From positions 38,607,829-38,671,828 of the forward strand of contig OX387187.1 in NCBI GenBank assembly GCA_947561395.2: a stretch of DNA of 64,000 nucleotides, in the 5' to 3' direction. Origin of the DNA: Buxus sempervirens. Taxonomy: Eukaryota; Streptophyta; Magnoliopsida; Buxales; Buxaceae. The position numbers and the translations under genes were made by a program. This document shows, in pieces, positions 43,554 through 55,998 of this stretch. The notes below the pieces were generated by a model. It was not told the origin of the DNA. It saw nothing but the letters and a program-made list of their open reading frames with translations, and did no database searches. Numbering within the stretch: position 1 is the stretch's first letter; the number at the start of each line of letters is the position of its first letter.

Positions 43554-44603
43554 AGCTTTGTTTGTTTCAATGGTTCAGAAGAAAATTTTCTAAGAAAAAA
43601 TTTTCTTTATTCTATTTGTGCCGGTGTTTGGATGTAATGTGAAAAGAAAAATGAAAAAGTGGAGATTGAAATGAAAGTTTAAACTTAAGGGAAAAGGTGA
43701 AATTTTTAGATTTAGTTTTAGTCCTTTAAATTTTAAATATATCGAAAATAGCATAAAACTTTGTTAAATTTACAAACTTTTACCCAATTCTCTTGTCCGA
43801 TCAAAACAAATCGGAATGAACCAGAAAAATCGACGGAGAAGAATCGGAACTTGAAACAGCTCTTCTCACGCTCGAAATTCCACCGGGAAACTTCCCGAAT
43901 CTATTCACCAAGAGAGGAGCATCGATTTTACGCCCAAATTCTATCGAGACTCTTCCAGATCCATCGTCGTTTCTCCTAAAAAATCACGGCTTAATAGTTG
44001 GAAATGGGAGCTATTAGTCTAGCTCGATCGCCGCGCCGATTGAGATGTGTTAACAACTCTGTTTTCCTTCCACGTGAAATTACTACATGTGAAAAGGCTT
44101 CTCGATGCATTACGGAGCAACCAAACTTGGTAGCTCTAATGGTTGGAATTTCCATTGTCTCGAATCTGTGTAGGTTTGTTCGAGTTCTGAACAGTACTGG
44201 GAGCGAAATGACTCAACAAAGACTCTTTAGCTCTTTCTCGATTCTAGATCTAACGGGGTGAATCTCTCTGCAACTCCAATTGTTCTTTTCCGGCACCGCT
44301 CGACGATGCCTGCCCCAACTGCTCTGGCAATATATTCCGCAACATAGCAGATTATCCATGAGAGACTGAAATCCAAATGGTTTCGTTTTCACTGTTATTG
44401 AGATTGAGAGATTCAAATGGGAAGGTGATAGAGGTCCAGTCTCCCTCCCCTTCTCTGTCATCGTGACTTTCCTTCGTTTTTCTAGTATTTAGGAAAATAT
44501 TTTCCTGTGTTTTTAGTTTTTCCATTAAACAAACAGTCAGAAAATTTTAAAGTTCAGGAAAATATATTTTTTTCCTCCATGTTCGGGTGAAACAAACACA
44601 GCC
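43554..44603. mobile_element. PIF/Harbinger-like non-autonomous element
   Basis: The 1050-bp element has ends AGCTTTGTTTGTTTCA and TGAAACAAACACAGCC, inverted repeats matching at 14 of 16 positions. It is flanked by TTA on both sides (43551-43553, 44604-44606), the 3-bp duplication of the superfamily. A second inverted layer (GAAAATTTTCT / AGAAAATTTT) follows inside. The centre (about 43800-44460) is less AT-rich and of unknown origin. No transposase. Confidence 0.7.
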
Positions 44604-45026
44604 TTAGTTGACCTTGGATTCTGGGTTCTTGTGGTTTTAATTGGCTTTGGTCTTGAAAACTAGTGTTTTAAAACTTGGACAGACATCTACAATAGAGTTC
44701 ACACGATTACCTTGGTAGAAGTAGAACTTGTGTTAGACTTGCAGGGGACAAAACACCGGTCAGTAACTTGGTGTGATGCAATCCATTTCTTTCATGGTTG
44801 TAGTGGGAACATTCATAATTTTAAAACCAAAACCGACCGGTTTAGAGGTGGTAATTGTTGATCCGTGAGCTGCAAAGCCACCCAAACCCACCCAGTTTAA
44901 ATGGGTTTGGGTTGACCTAATAATTGGGTTGGATTCATGGAGAGGATTGTCATAAATTATCTCCCAATATTGTAAACATCAATCAGACCCTGCTTTATAA
45001 GAGATAGAGCCCCAAAGGAGCTAATT

Positions 45027-45290
45027 TACTTCCTGTGGTGGCTCTATTTGTAGCCTTTAAGGGAAGCCTCAACAGGATGTAAATACGTGTCTTGTGGATG
45101 CAAGCATGCAACTAAGGCTCTATTTGCAGCCCTTAAGTGAAGCCTCTACAAGATGCAAAAACGTGTCTTGTGGATGCAAACATGCAACTAACAGTTTTCA
45201 ACCACATGACACGTGTTTGCATCAAGAGGACACGTGTTTGCATCTTGTGGAGGCTTCACTTAAGGGCTGCGGATAAAGCCACCACAGGCT
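45027..45290. repeat. Foldback repeat, copy 1 (internally duplicated)
   Basis: TTCCTGTGGTGGCTCTATTT at the left is mirrored by AAGCCACCACAGG at the right. Between them are repeated GTGAAGCCTC-ACAAGATGCA and CGTGTCTTGTGGATGCAA units. It appears to be a version of the element at 45345-45524 with an extra partial arm. No coding. Confidence 0.7.
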
Positions 45291-45344
45291 TCACTTAAAA
45301 ACCCTGAATAAATTCAGCCTAATTATGAGGCATATGAATTTAAG

Positions 45345-45524
45345 CAATTCACTTCCTGTGGTGGCTCTATTTGTAGCCCTTAAGTGAAGCTTCCACAGGA
45401 TGTAAACACGTGTCCTAAGGATGTAAACACGCAACTAACAGTTTTCAGTCATAGGACACATGTTTGCATCTTGTGGAGGTTTCACTTAAGGACTGTAGAT
45501 AGAGCCACCATAGGAAGTGATTCG
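45345..45524. mobile_element. Foldback MITE, nearly complete palindrome
   Basis: A ~180-bp element begins CACTTCCTGTGGTGGCTCTA and ends with its inverse, GAGCCACCATAGGAAGTG. Almost the whole length can fold on itself, with a loop at about 45425-45450. It is flanked by ATT on both sides. CACT...AGTG ends and a 3-bp duplication suggest a CACTA-derived MITE, but this is tentative. Confidence 0.7.
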
Positions 45525-46655
45525 GAATTTAAGTGTGTACATACCACCCATAGTTCGATGTGGAAGGAACTCATCTTGGAGATGAAACAGTGGTTCTACA
45601 TGGTGTATCTATCCCCAAGCACTAAGGAATGAAAAGGATTTTGTATAATTCTTATTGAATTTCACAGATCTTTTGATCTCACTTAATTATTTCTTTTCCT
45701 CAATATGATTGTTATTGCTTGTCCGGCTAAAACCACAACCAAAAACAACCTCCTCAAACCCTAGAATAAAAAATAACTAGAAGCCAAAATCAATAAATGT
45801 GTGTGTGTCGAAGCAGATCAAATCAATTCCTTGAACATTTTTAATATATTTCTTCCTGTTTTCACTCTTCTTTCCCCTTTTTGGTGCATTTTAAAAGAAG
45901 GATAAAAGAAAGAAAGAAAGAAGAAGAAGAAGAATCATCTTCTTAACTTTCTTGTAAGCAAAATTTGCTACAAATGTTTAGTAAATACTATTTCTTCGGA
46001 TCATCTGGCGTAAATAACAAACTTTGAAGATATTATTCACATATGTTATTCTGATGAAGCTACAAAAATATAGTGCACAAAATAATTCTCTTAGTGGTTG
46101 GTAAGCTTATTTCCATGGGGTTCTTCACACAAGTCTTTATGGTAAAGGGATTTGAGGCCATGATAGTTTTCTACAATCAGATGTCACCCTATGAAAAAGG
46201 GCGTGCATCCCTTTTCCCACCATGGGCTAAGGTTAAGAGGTTATAACAGAACTTATGTTAGACTTGACTTGATCACCTTTCAAAATCAAGCAATCCACAT
46301 AGTACTATGTGTGGAATAATGGACATTAATTGTTGCCATAAGCCTTCCTTCGTAGTTAAATAACATGGAAGAGATGACTTGACCTTTCAAAATCAATGAA
46401 ATTTATTTAAAAAAAAGACAAATATTTAAGTTAATAAATAAGGATAAATAACTTAAAATTAAAGTAAGAAAAAAAACAGAGAAATCAAAACAAAACTTCA
46501 AATATGAAACATTTACAACCATGAAAAAACCCCGACTCCATCACCGCTACAAATTACTAAAAAGGAAAACTACTTTTCACTCACGGGGCCTGCAACTCAT
46601 GATAGAGGTGCGCTAGAGGGAACCTGGCAGTGTATGATATAGCCCAAAGACTTTA
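45525..46655. other. Intergenic, nothing recognised
   Basis: The stretch includes a short AAAG/AAG microsatellite at about 45903-45935. No coding evidence. Confidence 0.4.
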
Positions 46656-47260
46656 GGGGAAATTGATTTTTAGTGATACTCGTAAAACATAATTCAGATT
46701 CAGTGAATAATTGGACAATAGTAATACTTATTCAAGATATTTGAAAACAAGTTTCATTTTACTGTTTACGGAACAACAATGCGCTTAATGTGTATCTTTT
46801 AGAGGTTTGTTAACTATGAACTTGTAAATCAACTTCAAATATTTGTAAAACCACTTTGCTATATAACTTATAAACCAAGTTATGAGACTTGTATATATAT
46901 ATCCATTTTGTAGACATGTAAATTTAGTTTAGTTAGGAACTTATAAACCAATTTTTTAAAACTTTTAAATATACTTAATTTAGAGACTTGCAAACCCTTT
47001 TAATAGACTTGAAAATCCAACTAAGAGACTTGTAAATCTTGCTTAGTTTACAGACTTGTAAGTTATGTTCTTAGACTCATAAATCCAATATGATTACTTG
47101 TAAAAGGTCATGCTAAGGGTATTGTTGTCCATGAATAGTAAAACAATATTCATTTTCAAAAATCATGATAAAGTGTCACTAATATCCAATTATCAAAAAT
47201 TTGGTGCCTGCATCCTAATTATTTTCAAAATGCATAACTAAAAAAACAATTTTGCTTGTG
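46656..47260. mobile_element. MITE, GGGAAATTAATTTTTAGT family (copy 3, degenerate)
   Basis: The left end GGGGAAATTGATTTTTAGTG matches the family. The interior repeats GACTTGTAAAT-type units (about 46800-47100), like the GACTTGTACAAG units of the copy at 36078. The right end (CACTAATATCCAATTATC region) is diverged, so the boundary is approximate. Confidence 0.55.
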
Positions 47261-48371
47261 TGCGCGCCTCACTTCGGTTGCCGCACTGGTAACATGGGAT
47301 ATTGGAGTCGCCATCGCCTGATGGGGTGCAGGCGGACACCTGGGTGCCTAGATTTTCTATTAGACTGGTCTGCGGCTTAGAGATCCTAAGTAAGTTCTCG
47401 GTTACGGTCCGGGGAAGTCCGTAGACACCCCGGTCCGCCCCGTCGAGTGATGGGTCCCATAGGTTTCCCTGGTTTGAGTCAACTTTGGTCTCTCACTCAC
47501 CCGATTCCTATTCCAGCATTTGATTTAGTTAAGTCTGGCGGGACTGCAAAAGTGGTGCGGGTCCCTTTACTTGATTTTATCTTCTTATTATTGAATGAAG
47601 TGAGTCTGATTGGGTGGGCCCCGTTGGAAGGCCCACGGATCTCTTGGTGGGCCAAGTGTGGCCCACATGTTCCTTGGTGGGCCAAGTGTGGCCCTTTGGA
47701 CTTTGGTTCAATTTTGACTTGATTTTATTTTGAAGTTCAAGTTGGGTTATTAAGTTATTTCCATGCAAGGTGGGCCGGATTGGTTTGCGGGCCCCTTAAG
47801 TGGGCCCACATGGTAGCCAAGTAATTTTAGTGGTATTATCTTTTTAAGTTTCCCAAAATGGGTTGGGCACTGGGCATGGGGCCCGTAGTCCAAATCTGGG
47901 CTTGTAAGCCCAAGTTACCAGAAGTTAGGGTTTGCACCCTTCTTTGGTTCGGTTGGTGGGCTTTGGCGGGCCCGGTAGGCCCTTGCCCTTGGTCTCAGCC
48001 AAACCATACATTTCATGCATCAATTTCACAAGTCTGGTTCGGGTGGACCGCTTTAGGTTTGGCCCGCCCGGTTTAATCAGTTAATTTTTCTTATCTTGAT
48101 TAAGTTGCATGCATACATTTCATTGTGTTTATTGGGCCCCGTTGGAAGGCCCACTAGAAATCAAGTTGGACCGGGGGTCCAAGTCCCATGTTGGGTTTCC
48201 AGGTGACCCGGTAACCTTGTTGGTTTATCCTGTTCGGAAATGGCACTCACATCCAGCAATAATCACAAAAAATATACAAGATTGATACTTTGTCAGGGAA
48301 AAATTGGATCATTATACTGGGTCCAATAGTCCCTGTACCAAGGAATGAGTTGGACCCGCGGTGAACAACGG

Positions 48372-48403
48372 GGTTGGGGGGTGCGGGGGGCAAAGCCCCC
48401 GCT
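48372..48403. repeat. GC-rich hairpin
   Basis: GGGGTGCGGGGGGCAAAGCCCCCGC can fold into a stem with a short AAA loop, followed by a short spacer. It lies in LTR-derived DNA; role unknown. Confidence 0.6.
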
Positions 48404-48519
48404 GTTCGGTAAAGGGCATTTTCGGGATTTTTCAAAAATATGGCAATTCGGCCTTTTTTAGGGGTATGCGCCGACCTCAGGCACTAGGCGCAAGGTCAGC
48501 GAGGTGGGCGGACTGAAAA

Positions 48520-48690
48520 ACCAAAAAAATGATCCGCGGGCGAAGTGGGCGCGAGCTGAGCGCATCCAAAAATAAGTGAGCGAGAGCTGAGCGCATCCAA
48601 AAATAAGTGAGCGCGAGTTGAGCGCATCCAAAAATAAGTGAGCGCGAGCTGAGCGCATCCAAAAAAAAAGAAGTGGGCGCGGGGCGCGAG
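48520..48690. repeat. Tandem repeat, ~35-bp unit
   Basis: About four copies of GAGCTGAGCGCATCCAAAAA-TAAGTGAGCGC occur in a row, with a degenerate fifth copy (GAGCTCAGCACACCC) on the right. Translations in several frames give repetitive peptides, which are artefacts of the array. Confidence 0.9.
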
Positions 48691-50139
48691 CTCAGCACAC
48701 CCAAAAAGGAAGTGGGCGCGAGCTCGGCGGATGCTAAAAAAAAAACGATCCGCTCACCTTTTTTGGGTGCGCTAAGCTCGGCGCGAGCTCGGCGCATACC
48801 CCTACGAAACCCGATATTCTGGTTTTTTGCTCACACTCCATTTCTGACTTGTTTTTTAAGCTCTGCAACCCCTCCCAGGTGTTCCCCAGACTCCCAAGAG
48901 ACACTTAAACATGCATTCAAATTAAAATAGCACAACTTATGTAAGATTATTTCAGACCACAGGGTGTGTGCGTATGCTTCTAGCCCTCAAGAAATCAAGA
49001 AGAACCATGCAGGATAACCCAAGCTAGAACACATGCATGCAACAGTGGGAATAGCAAACCCTATATGAACATGACAGTGGGATCCTTACCTAGCATGCAT
49101 CACCTATGAATCAACACAACCTCAGAACCTAAAATCCCTGCTTCAACTCAGGAAGATTCAGAGAAGGGAAAGAGGAGGGGGGTTTATCCGGGATACATTG
49201 GATAGGCTTCTCGTGAGGGAACATACTCCCTTTACTTGATGACCGAGAATCCTCAGGCAGCAAACTTGGGTAACAATGACAGCAAGAGGGAACTAGGTGT
49301 GGGGTCTCTCTCACCTTTAGAGACCCTCACCTTACCCGATATGTGAAAAAAGAAGCATGCAATCTACTGAGAAAATTTTCTAAACATGGCACCATGTCTC
49401 TGCTTTTATATATGTGAAAGAGAGAGTGTCGAGGAGTGATACCTAGTAGTTTTGAGGTTCTCTCGTGGTGCGTGGCCTTCCCTTGGAGCTCCGACAGCAG
49501 TTGGAAGGTCCCTTTGCTCCACCAACAGCAACAAGCTTTCCCCCTCTTAACCGGAAATGGATGAGAACGAAGGAGGGGAAGACAGTGTTTGACAATAGGG
49601 ATGTGGTGCCTGGGGGTTTTCGGAGGCGAGGAGGGATGAGAAGAGAGGGAGCTCGGATGGAGGGGAGGGAAAACCGAAGTCTTGCCAGCCAAAACCCTTT
49701 TAACCCAAAAAAATCTTCCAACCAAAAATCCTCGAACCAAAATTTTTCTGAACCCGAAAATGATCCAACCCTTTGCGTGAAAACTCGTGCGGCTTATATA
49801 GACGAGGAAAAAGGGGATCCGCTCACCTAAAAAGGGGATCCGCTCAGCTTGCGCTAAGCGCATACCCGCCTGCCACGTTCGTGCGAGCGGCAAAATGATG
49901 AAAAATCATTTAATGCCGCCGCTCGCTGGTCGGAAAAATCTGACTTTTTTAGATTTAGTCCTTGGTTATTTTTGGTTTAATACGATATTCTTGGATTTTT
50001 ACAGATTTAGTCCCTGGGATATTTCGTACATTTGGATATTTACGGATTTGATCCCTGAGATATTTTCCTGCGCAACTCGCCACGTGAGCAGCTTTTTGCC
50101 ACGTGTGCAGTTTGCCGGTTTTGCTGCTCGGAAACTTCG

Positions 50140-50710
50140 TCAGCTCATATTTTCTCCATCCGGACTCCGATCTGGGCAAACTCAGTTGCGTTAGAATTGT
50201 ATCGGAGCCCTCTATCCCATGACCTAGGGGTGGGCCTTCGGATCGGATTTTAGCAGAAAGTCAATTTTTGGCTTCGTTCAAGTTTGACCACGCACAGAAC
50301 CTTTATCCGGACTCCGATTCCTGCAAACTCAGTTGCGTTGGAACCGTGTTGAGATTATCTATCCAATGACCTAGGGGTAGGCATCTGGATCAGATTTTAG
50401 CAGAAAGTCAACTTTTGGCTCTGTTCAAGTTTGACCGCCCGCAGAACCTTCATCCGGACTCCAATTTTTGCAAACTCAGTTGCGTTGGAACCGTGTCGAG
50501 ATTCTCTATCCAATGACCTAGGGGTAGGCCTTCGGATCGGATTTTAGCAGAAAGTCAACTTTTGGCTCCCCTCAAGTTTGACCGCCCGCAGAACCTTCAT
50601 CCGGACTCCGATTCCTGTAAATTTAGTTGCGTTGGAACCGTGTCGAGATTCTCTATCCAATGATATAAAGCGAGGTGGCCAATTTTCACTTGATCAAAAA
50701 GTCAACTTTT
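50140..50710. repeat. Tandem repeat, ~125-bp unit, about four copies
   Basis: Each unit contains TCCGGACTCCGATTCCTGCA, AACTCAGTTGCGTTGGAACC, ATCCAATGACCTAGGGGTAG and CAGAAAGTCAACTTTTGGCT. Neighbouring units are close to identical and the last is more diverged. It directly precedes the ankyrin pseudogene and lies at the likely U3 end of the minus-strand LTR region. Confidence 0.9.
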
Positions 50711-52840
50711 GACCCCTCAGGGTTTGACTTTTTGTCCAGGGTTTGCATTTCCAGCTCTTCTGGGAGCGCAAAGATGAGGTGCTTACAGCTTGCTTGGTGA
50801 ATTTCTACGAACAAATTCGATTAACGAGTCTATTTAACTCTCATCTTCATCTCAACGTTTTCATTAGACTTCAGAGGAAAAGAATAATGGAAGAGGGCAT
50901 GAAGAAATTTGCCTTGAAGAAAGTTGCTGATGCAGGGGATGTTATTGGTTTGTACTCATTGATTAAGCAAGAAACCTTCATTCTTGATCGTCTTGTTCCG
51001 ATCCCTTTCGTTGATACTCCCCTTCATATAGCAGCAATGGATGGGAAAGCCCAGTTTGCGATGGAGATTGCGTATCTGAAGCCTTGACTGGTGTGAAACA
51101 CGGAAATTCACCTACGTGATCTCCTCATCATCACACGGGATTGACAAAAATAAGGAGTCGCCACCATTCAAGTTAAGGTGTGAATGGACACCAAAGTGAT
51201 CATAAGAAAACAAAATCGAGCTAAAGTAGCTCTAATTCATGGTCTATTCCAAAGATCAGGTAAGGGGAATAGGTTATGAGTAGGGGAAGGTGTTAGGCAC
51301 CCCTACTCATCCACACAAGGTGGTTGCCATATGCTATTCATGCTTCAAAATTGCTTGCTGACCAGAATCAACCAAAAATACTTGAAAAGAAACAAACACA
51401 TTTGTGATTTTACCATATGAGTAATCCAATAAATCCTGGGTTCTCTCTATGGATATATTACCTCTAGGACTTCATGATCAAGTAAAAAACAAGATAAAGC
51501 TTGAATAAAAGCAAGCTAAAGCAAATCTGGAAAAATCAGTAGGAGATAAAGCTATTTGAGCTTGAAAACTTCATTCAATCATAAACCATTTGATTCAAAC
51601 TCAAATTGAATGAAACCAAAGCCAGTTGAAAGTTGGTATAAAGTAGTAGACTCAGTAAAAATTTCACTCCAATTCGATTAAAATCAAAGGAGAAATGCTT
51701 GTTCAAATCTACTGTTGTAAATCAGTAAAAGCAGTAAGTGGCCAACTTTTAAAGCCTATTCGTGGAGATTGGATCTATATAAATCCTTGAAATTGGTATG
51801 AACGAAGTATAAGGTGCCATCTTTTGAATGGAATATGCCTCACACAAAACTTCATCCATTTGTGGCTTGTGTGCCCTCTCAAACATGCCTAGAGGATCAC
51901 AGATTACTTTGTAATTTGCTAATGAGCAATTCAGAGTCAATAGAACACACAAAACTCAAATCAAATTGAAAACTCTTGAAACCAATTGGATTTAAAAATA
52001 GACTCATAAAAGAAAACTCAGGGATTGAAATCACTCAAATCGGAGTTAAATGAGCCTTTGGCACTCAATCAAAGTGACAAGTTCAGCAATCTGATTTGAT
52101 CTAACCTATCAACTTCAATCAAATGGTATCAAACAATGGCTTCATATAAATTGCTAAAATTTTATAGGATTATATTGGACCTCTTCACCTATCACATGTC
52201 TTTGGAATCACTCAAAAATTCATCTGAATGACGAAGTTATGAATAATCTAAGACAGGGTACAGGTTCAGTCCAGGTTTGAAAACTTTGAGTAAAACCAAG
52301 CCAAAACAGCGGGTGTGTGTATTTGATTCAATTGATCTGGATTGAAAACACTTGAAATGAGTTGAAGAACACTCAAGAAAAGATTTAGGGCAAGGATTTG
52401 GCTTAGATCTCTCATTAATTGGAGAGGATGAGCCAAATGTACCCAAATTGAGGCAAAAAGCTCAAAATAGAGAGATTAGACCATGAGGTCCTCTCTAAAA
52501 CATAAAATCACTTGAAATAACTTCACAAAGTCTTGAGAGGTTGCTCTAAGGCCTCTGATCTCAGATCTACCATATTTACCATGTTAAATCCAAGGTCTAT
52601 GCTATTTTGACACAAAAATCAAGTGATGTGTGTGATTGTGTAGGAAATCAGATTTTTTAGGAGTGAATGGAGATCTAATGATAGAGAGAGCATAGATCAA
52701 TGTATTCTTTCCAGAAAATGAAATCAAAACACACAAGAATAGCAATCATACAAAAATCAACCTAAATATGCAAGTGTATCATTCAAGAAAGGTTCTAAGC
52801 CTAAGGTTCCATTCCAACACTCATTTCCCCTAGCTCTCTC

Positions 52841-53103
52841 TTCATGTTTTACGGCTAGAGAGGATGCTTGAGGTACTTTGAGAGTGGTTTGGGGCTACAA
52901 TCACAAGCATGGCCTTGTCTACAAAAAGGTAGAAGGAGAGAGTGCTTTTGAATGAAAAATAAATGAAGAGACAAGTGTAGGAATTTACCTTGGTAGCCTG
53001 GGAGAGTTGAGTGGAGAGTTGGGCAAAGTTTCCCTTCTTCTTCAAGAGCTCTTCAAGCTTTAGATTGTCAGCCCTTTGCAAGAGGAGAGCCCCTCTATTT
53101 ATA
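52841..53103 (-). promoter_or_regulatory. Core promoter and conserved leader of LTR F
   Basis: On the minus strand TATAAATA (53103-53096) is followed after 115 bp by the intron-like segment 52988-52919 (AAG|GTAAAT...TTTTTGTAG), and 63 bp later by the leader motif with a single substitution. Nested LTR G sits only 13 bp upstream of this TATA box, cutting it off from its U3 palindromes. Confidence 0.6.
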
Positions 53104-53115
53104 GGCAAATCCAAG

Positions 53116-55525
53116 TGTGACGCCCCGGACCCGGACATGTTCATTAAAGGTATATGCCGGTTCCTTGACATCAGGTGAGGTCCCAAAACGCTTAAAAACT
53201 AACCAAATATTTATATTTTAATCCTAAAATTTTCGGAAAATCGGCTATATAACGCCTGTATTTACAAGAATAGGCTAAGCCCTCAAACCAACACCTGATA
53301 AACACAAACCATATATATAATATACATCATTCAAAAATAACTAAGCCATCTACATCTATAGATTTAAAGTAAAATTTACTAAGGTCTTCACTTCTTCTCT
53401 CTTTCTTATTTACAATTTATACACGATCCAAAAATAGACGACTACACAAAAATACTGCCCATCCCTATCCAGGATAATAATAATCCTCCGGGTTGTAGTC
53501 GTCATCCCGCTCGTTAGTTCTACCTACCTCAGTTTGAGCTCGCTCTGCAGATTTATCTGAAAGCAAAACCGGTAAAACAAAACACGCTTGAGACTGACGT
53601 CTCAGTAAGCAGCATAATGCATGAGAAGAACATTTTATGCAGTTTTAACATTAAAGTAGCATGACAATGTAATATACAATCAAACTCTGGCAATTCATGC
53701 TAAACCCATATCAATATCATGTAATGACAATACCTTGAATTCTGTGGACTCATAAAACCGATAAAATCAGATTAATCCAAACCACAATCTCAGCAAAATC
53801 TCAAGTAACAACAATGTTTTAATTCTCTTGTCCAATTCGCCCCCTCACGACTTATAGGGAAAGATCTAGCTAGGATCGCTCTTCCCAAGCGGATCACTCA
53901 AGCATGAGACATGCATGAACTGGCAAGTACAACCCAGTCCAACCATAGGAAGTTAGTGATCCTCTTTCAGACCATCAAGTTAGTGATCTCTATTAGACCA
54001 TCGAGTTAGTGATCTCACTGAGACCATCTAGTTGACTTTACAGGTTGCTGTGGCACATTCTGAGGAGGATGCAAGTTCACAACCCCCGGCTTCTCATGAG
54101 CTAGGGTGAACTGCCGTCCTCAACCCCCAGAACCGTGTATCACATACTGGACGATATTATAAATTTTACCCGCAACACCTGATGAGGGAGCCACACTGGG
54201 CCTGTGTTACCTCATCCCAACACAATACCTAGCGTAGATATGGATCCAGATCTACAATCAAGCCCACCAACCATAAAACAAACCACGGTTTAACAAACTC
54301 ACCATTCTAAGCTTCTGGGGTGAAGTTCAGTTCACTACCCACAATATAGTATATCATTGTTATTTAAAAACTGTTCAAGTATTACTTTTCTCTTTACTAT
54401 TATTAAATTGGTCTTATCTCATTCTTAACTTAAATTACAAATCCTAAAATTCACTTTTAAATACTTTTTCCTTAAATTTTGATTTTTCTTTTAAAATGTA
54501 ACTAAATTGTAATTATTTATTTGGGGGTTGCACTTATTTGTTGAATCTAACTAAAATCTAAATTAAAAAATAATTATTTAGGTCCTGTATACTAATTTAT
54601 CAATACAGTATAAGTTTTGCACTAAAAATGAAATTTCTTTTCTAAATAAACATCAATTTTTAATTACTTTACCATTTTTTGCATCAAAACATAAATATTT
54701 TTAAAAATCTCGTCTTCTCCATCCCGAACCCAGAACAGTTTGTTCTTTTTTTCCAGAACAGTCCGTTTTTTTTTCATTCAGTCCGTGCTTGTCATTTTTA
54801 ATGATTTTCTTTCTTCTAATTAACCTAAAACAGTTGCAATCACCTTAGAATGCATTAAACAGAAATTTTAAACAAACCCATCATATGAACTTGAGAGAAA
54901 TCAGCAAGAAAAGAAAAGAAACCCATCGTATGAACTTGAGAGAAATCAAACACAAAAAAAAAGAAAACAAACCAAAAGCTACTTACTAATTTTCTCACAG
55001 TCCACGCCCAATCTCTCTTCTTCTTCTTCCTCTTCTCTTTTCCTTCTTCTCCTTCTCGGTTTCTCTCCTTCTCTCCACGATTTCTTCCTCTCTTGCCACG
55101 AACGACCCAAAATGGAATCACTCTCCTTCTTCTTTTTCTCTTTCTCTTCCTTCTTTCCTCTTTTCCTCCTCTGTCTTCTTCCTCCTACGATCTCTCTTTT
55201 TTTTTTTTCCTCTTCTCTCGTTTTCTCCTTCTGACCTAACGAACAAAGGAACCAAAAACCCCAATGCCCCAAATCGTCAAATTGCTTGAGCTTTTGTTTG
55301 GTTTTTCTTCTTACCATTTAACCCTTGACCCATTTGAACCATTTGAACCATTTGAACCAATTGAATTAAACTAAACCAAACCTCATTGAACATTAAACTA
55401 ATCAAACCCTTTAAACCACTAAACTACATAAACCAATTCAACCAAATTAATTTTTTTTTTCTATTTGTTCTTATTTAATAATTTTAAATCTTAATTCCAA
55501 TTTCTAAAAATTCTGGGGTTTTACA
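53116..55525 (-). mobile_element. Solo LTR G (Ty3-type TGTAAAACCCC family), minus strand
   Basis: The 2410-bp LTR has plus-strand edges TGTGACGCCCCGGACC...CTGGGGTTTTACA and an exact CCAAG duplication (53111-53115, 55526-55530). Near its 3' side it shares the block CTGCTTACTGAGAC...TTGTTTTGTTTTACCGG (minus strand, ~53540-53640) with the 5' LTR of element H (59985-60035), so it is a relative of that Ty3-type element. It contains a ~27-bp tandem repeat (AGTTAGTGATCTC, about 53950-54040) and a long pyrimidine-rich tract (55010-55230). No coding. Confidence 0.93.
53940..54045 (-). repeat. ~27-bp tandem repeat in LTR G
   Basis: About three units of AGTTAGTGATCTC-N-AGACCATC occur in a row. A tandem array of similar unit size, but different sequence, occupies the comparable part of the LTRs of element H. 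Confidence 0.8.
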
Positions 55526-55719
55526 CCAAGGGTATAAAAGACCCAAGGGTATGCCAAAATATCCTTCTAGAGTCTTCCAATTCAAGCCTAAGGCATGAAT
55601 TGGAGTAATTCTGAAGGTTTCAGAGGGTAAAATAGGAAGATCGAGTCTCCCAGAGAGAGGTAAGAAGAGTAAATAAGGCTCGGATCTCGGGTCTTCGAAT
55701 ATTTAAGCAAAACAAGCTT

Positions 55720-55998
55720 GCCCATATAGACTATACGGTTTTGTCCAAATCGTATATCCTATACGAACAGGGCAAATAAACAACCATCCGCACAATACAT
55801 ACGGGCAAGATTCAGTTATGCACCATGTGCGTTGCTGACGTGGCCTAACGGCCGAAGCTTTTAGACGACACGTGGCAGCCCACTTGCGTGCATGAAGAAA
55901 GCATGAGGCCGCCCGTATAACATATACGGGCACATCCGTATAGATTATACGAACAGAACAAGATTTCTAAAATCCGTATTATATATACGGGCAGCACA
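55720..55998 (-). promoter_or_regulatory. U3 palindrome array and G-box of LTR F
   Basis: Palindromes of CCGTATA-N-TATACGG type recur about six times (for example near 55735, 55752, 55912, 55940, 55975). Between the two halves is the cassette with TGACGTGGC and CACGTG (55869-55874) that LTRs 0 and A also carry. Confidence 0.55.

Larger units (their letters stand above)
47270..50725 (-). mobile_element. LTR-retrotransposon-derived region, boundaries unresolved
   Basis: Relatively GC-rich DNA lies between a TIR MITE and the ankyrin pseudogene. The minus strand at 47270-47420 contains the ATGGCGACTCC-type LTR-end motif seen in the other LTRs. TATA-like elements are on the minus strand (near 49400 and 49790). 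The right third is a tandem array typical of U3 regions. CGTAGACACCCCGG occurs at 47420 on the plus strand and may mark another LTR start. No gag-pol coding is seen. Possibly two nested LTRs; I could not find target duplications. Confidence 0.5.

Noticed and set aside
48500-48700. CRISPR-like array
   Set aside because: Adjacent identical ~35-bp units have no unique spacers and the genome is a plant's; it is a tandem repeat.
48458-48800. Repetitive open frames (RSARAHLFLDAL-type)
   Set aside because: They are translations of the ~35-bp tandem repeat; no gene evidence.
49327-49893. 188-codon open frame on the minus strand
   Set aside because: It lies in LTR-derived DNA, matches no domain I recognise and overlaps equally long open frames on both strands.
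54855-55317. Lys/Glu/Arg-rich open frames on the minus strand
   Set aside because: They arise from the pyrimidine-rich tract inside solo LTR G.
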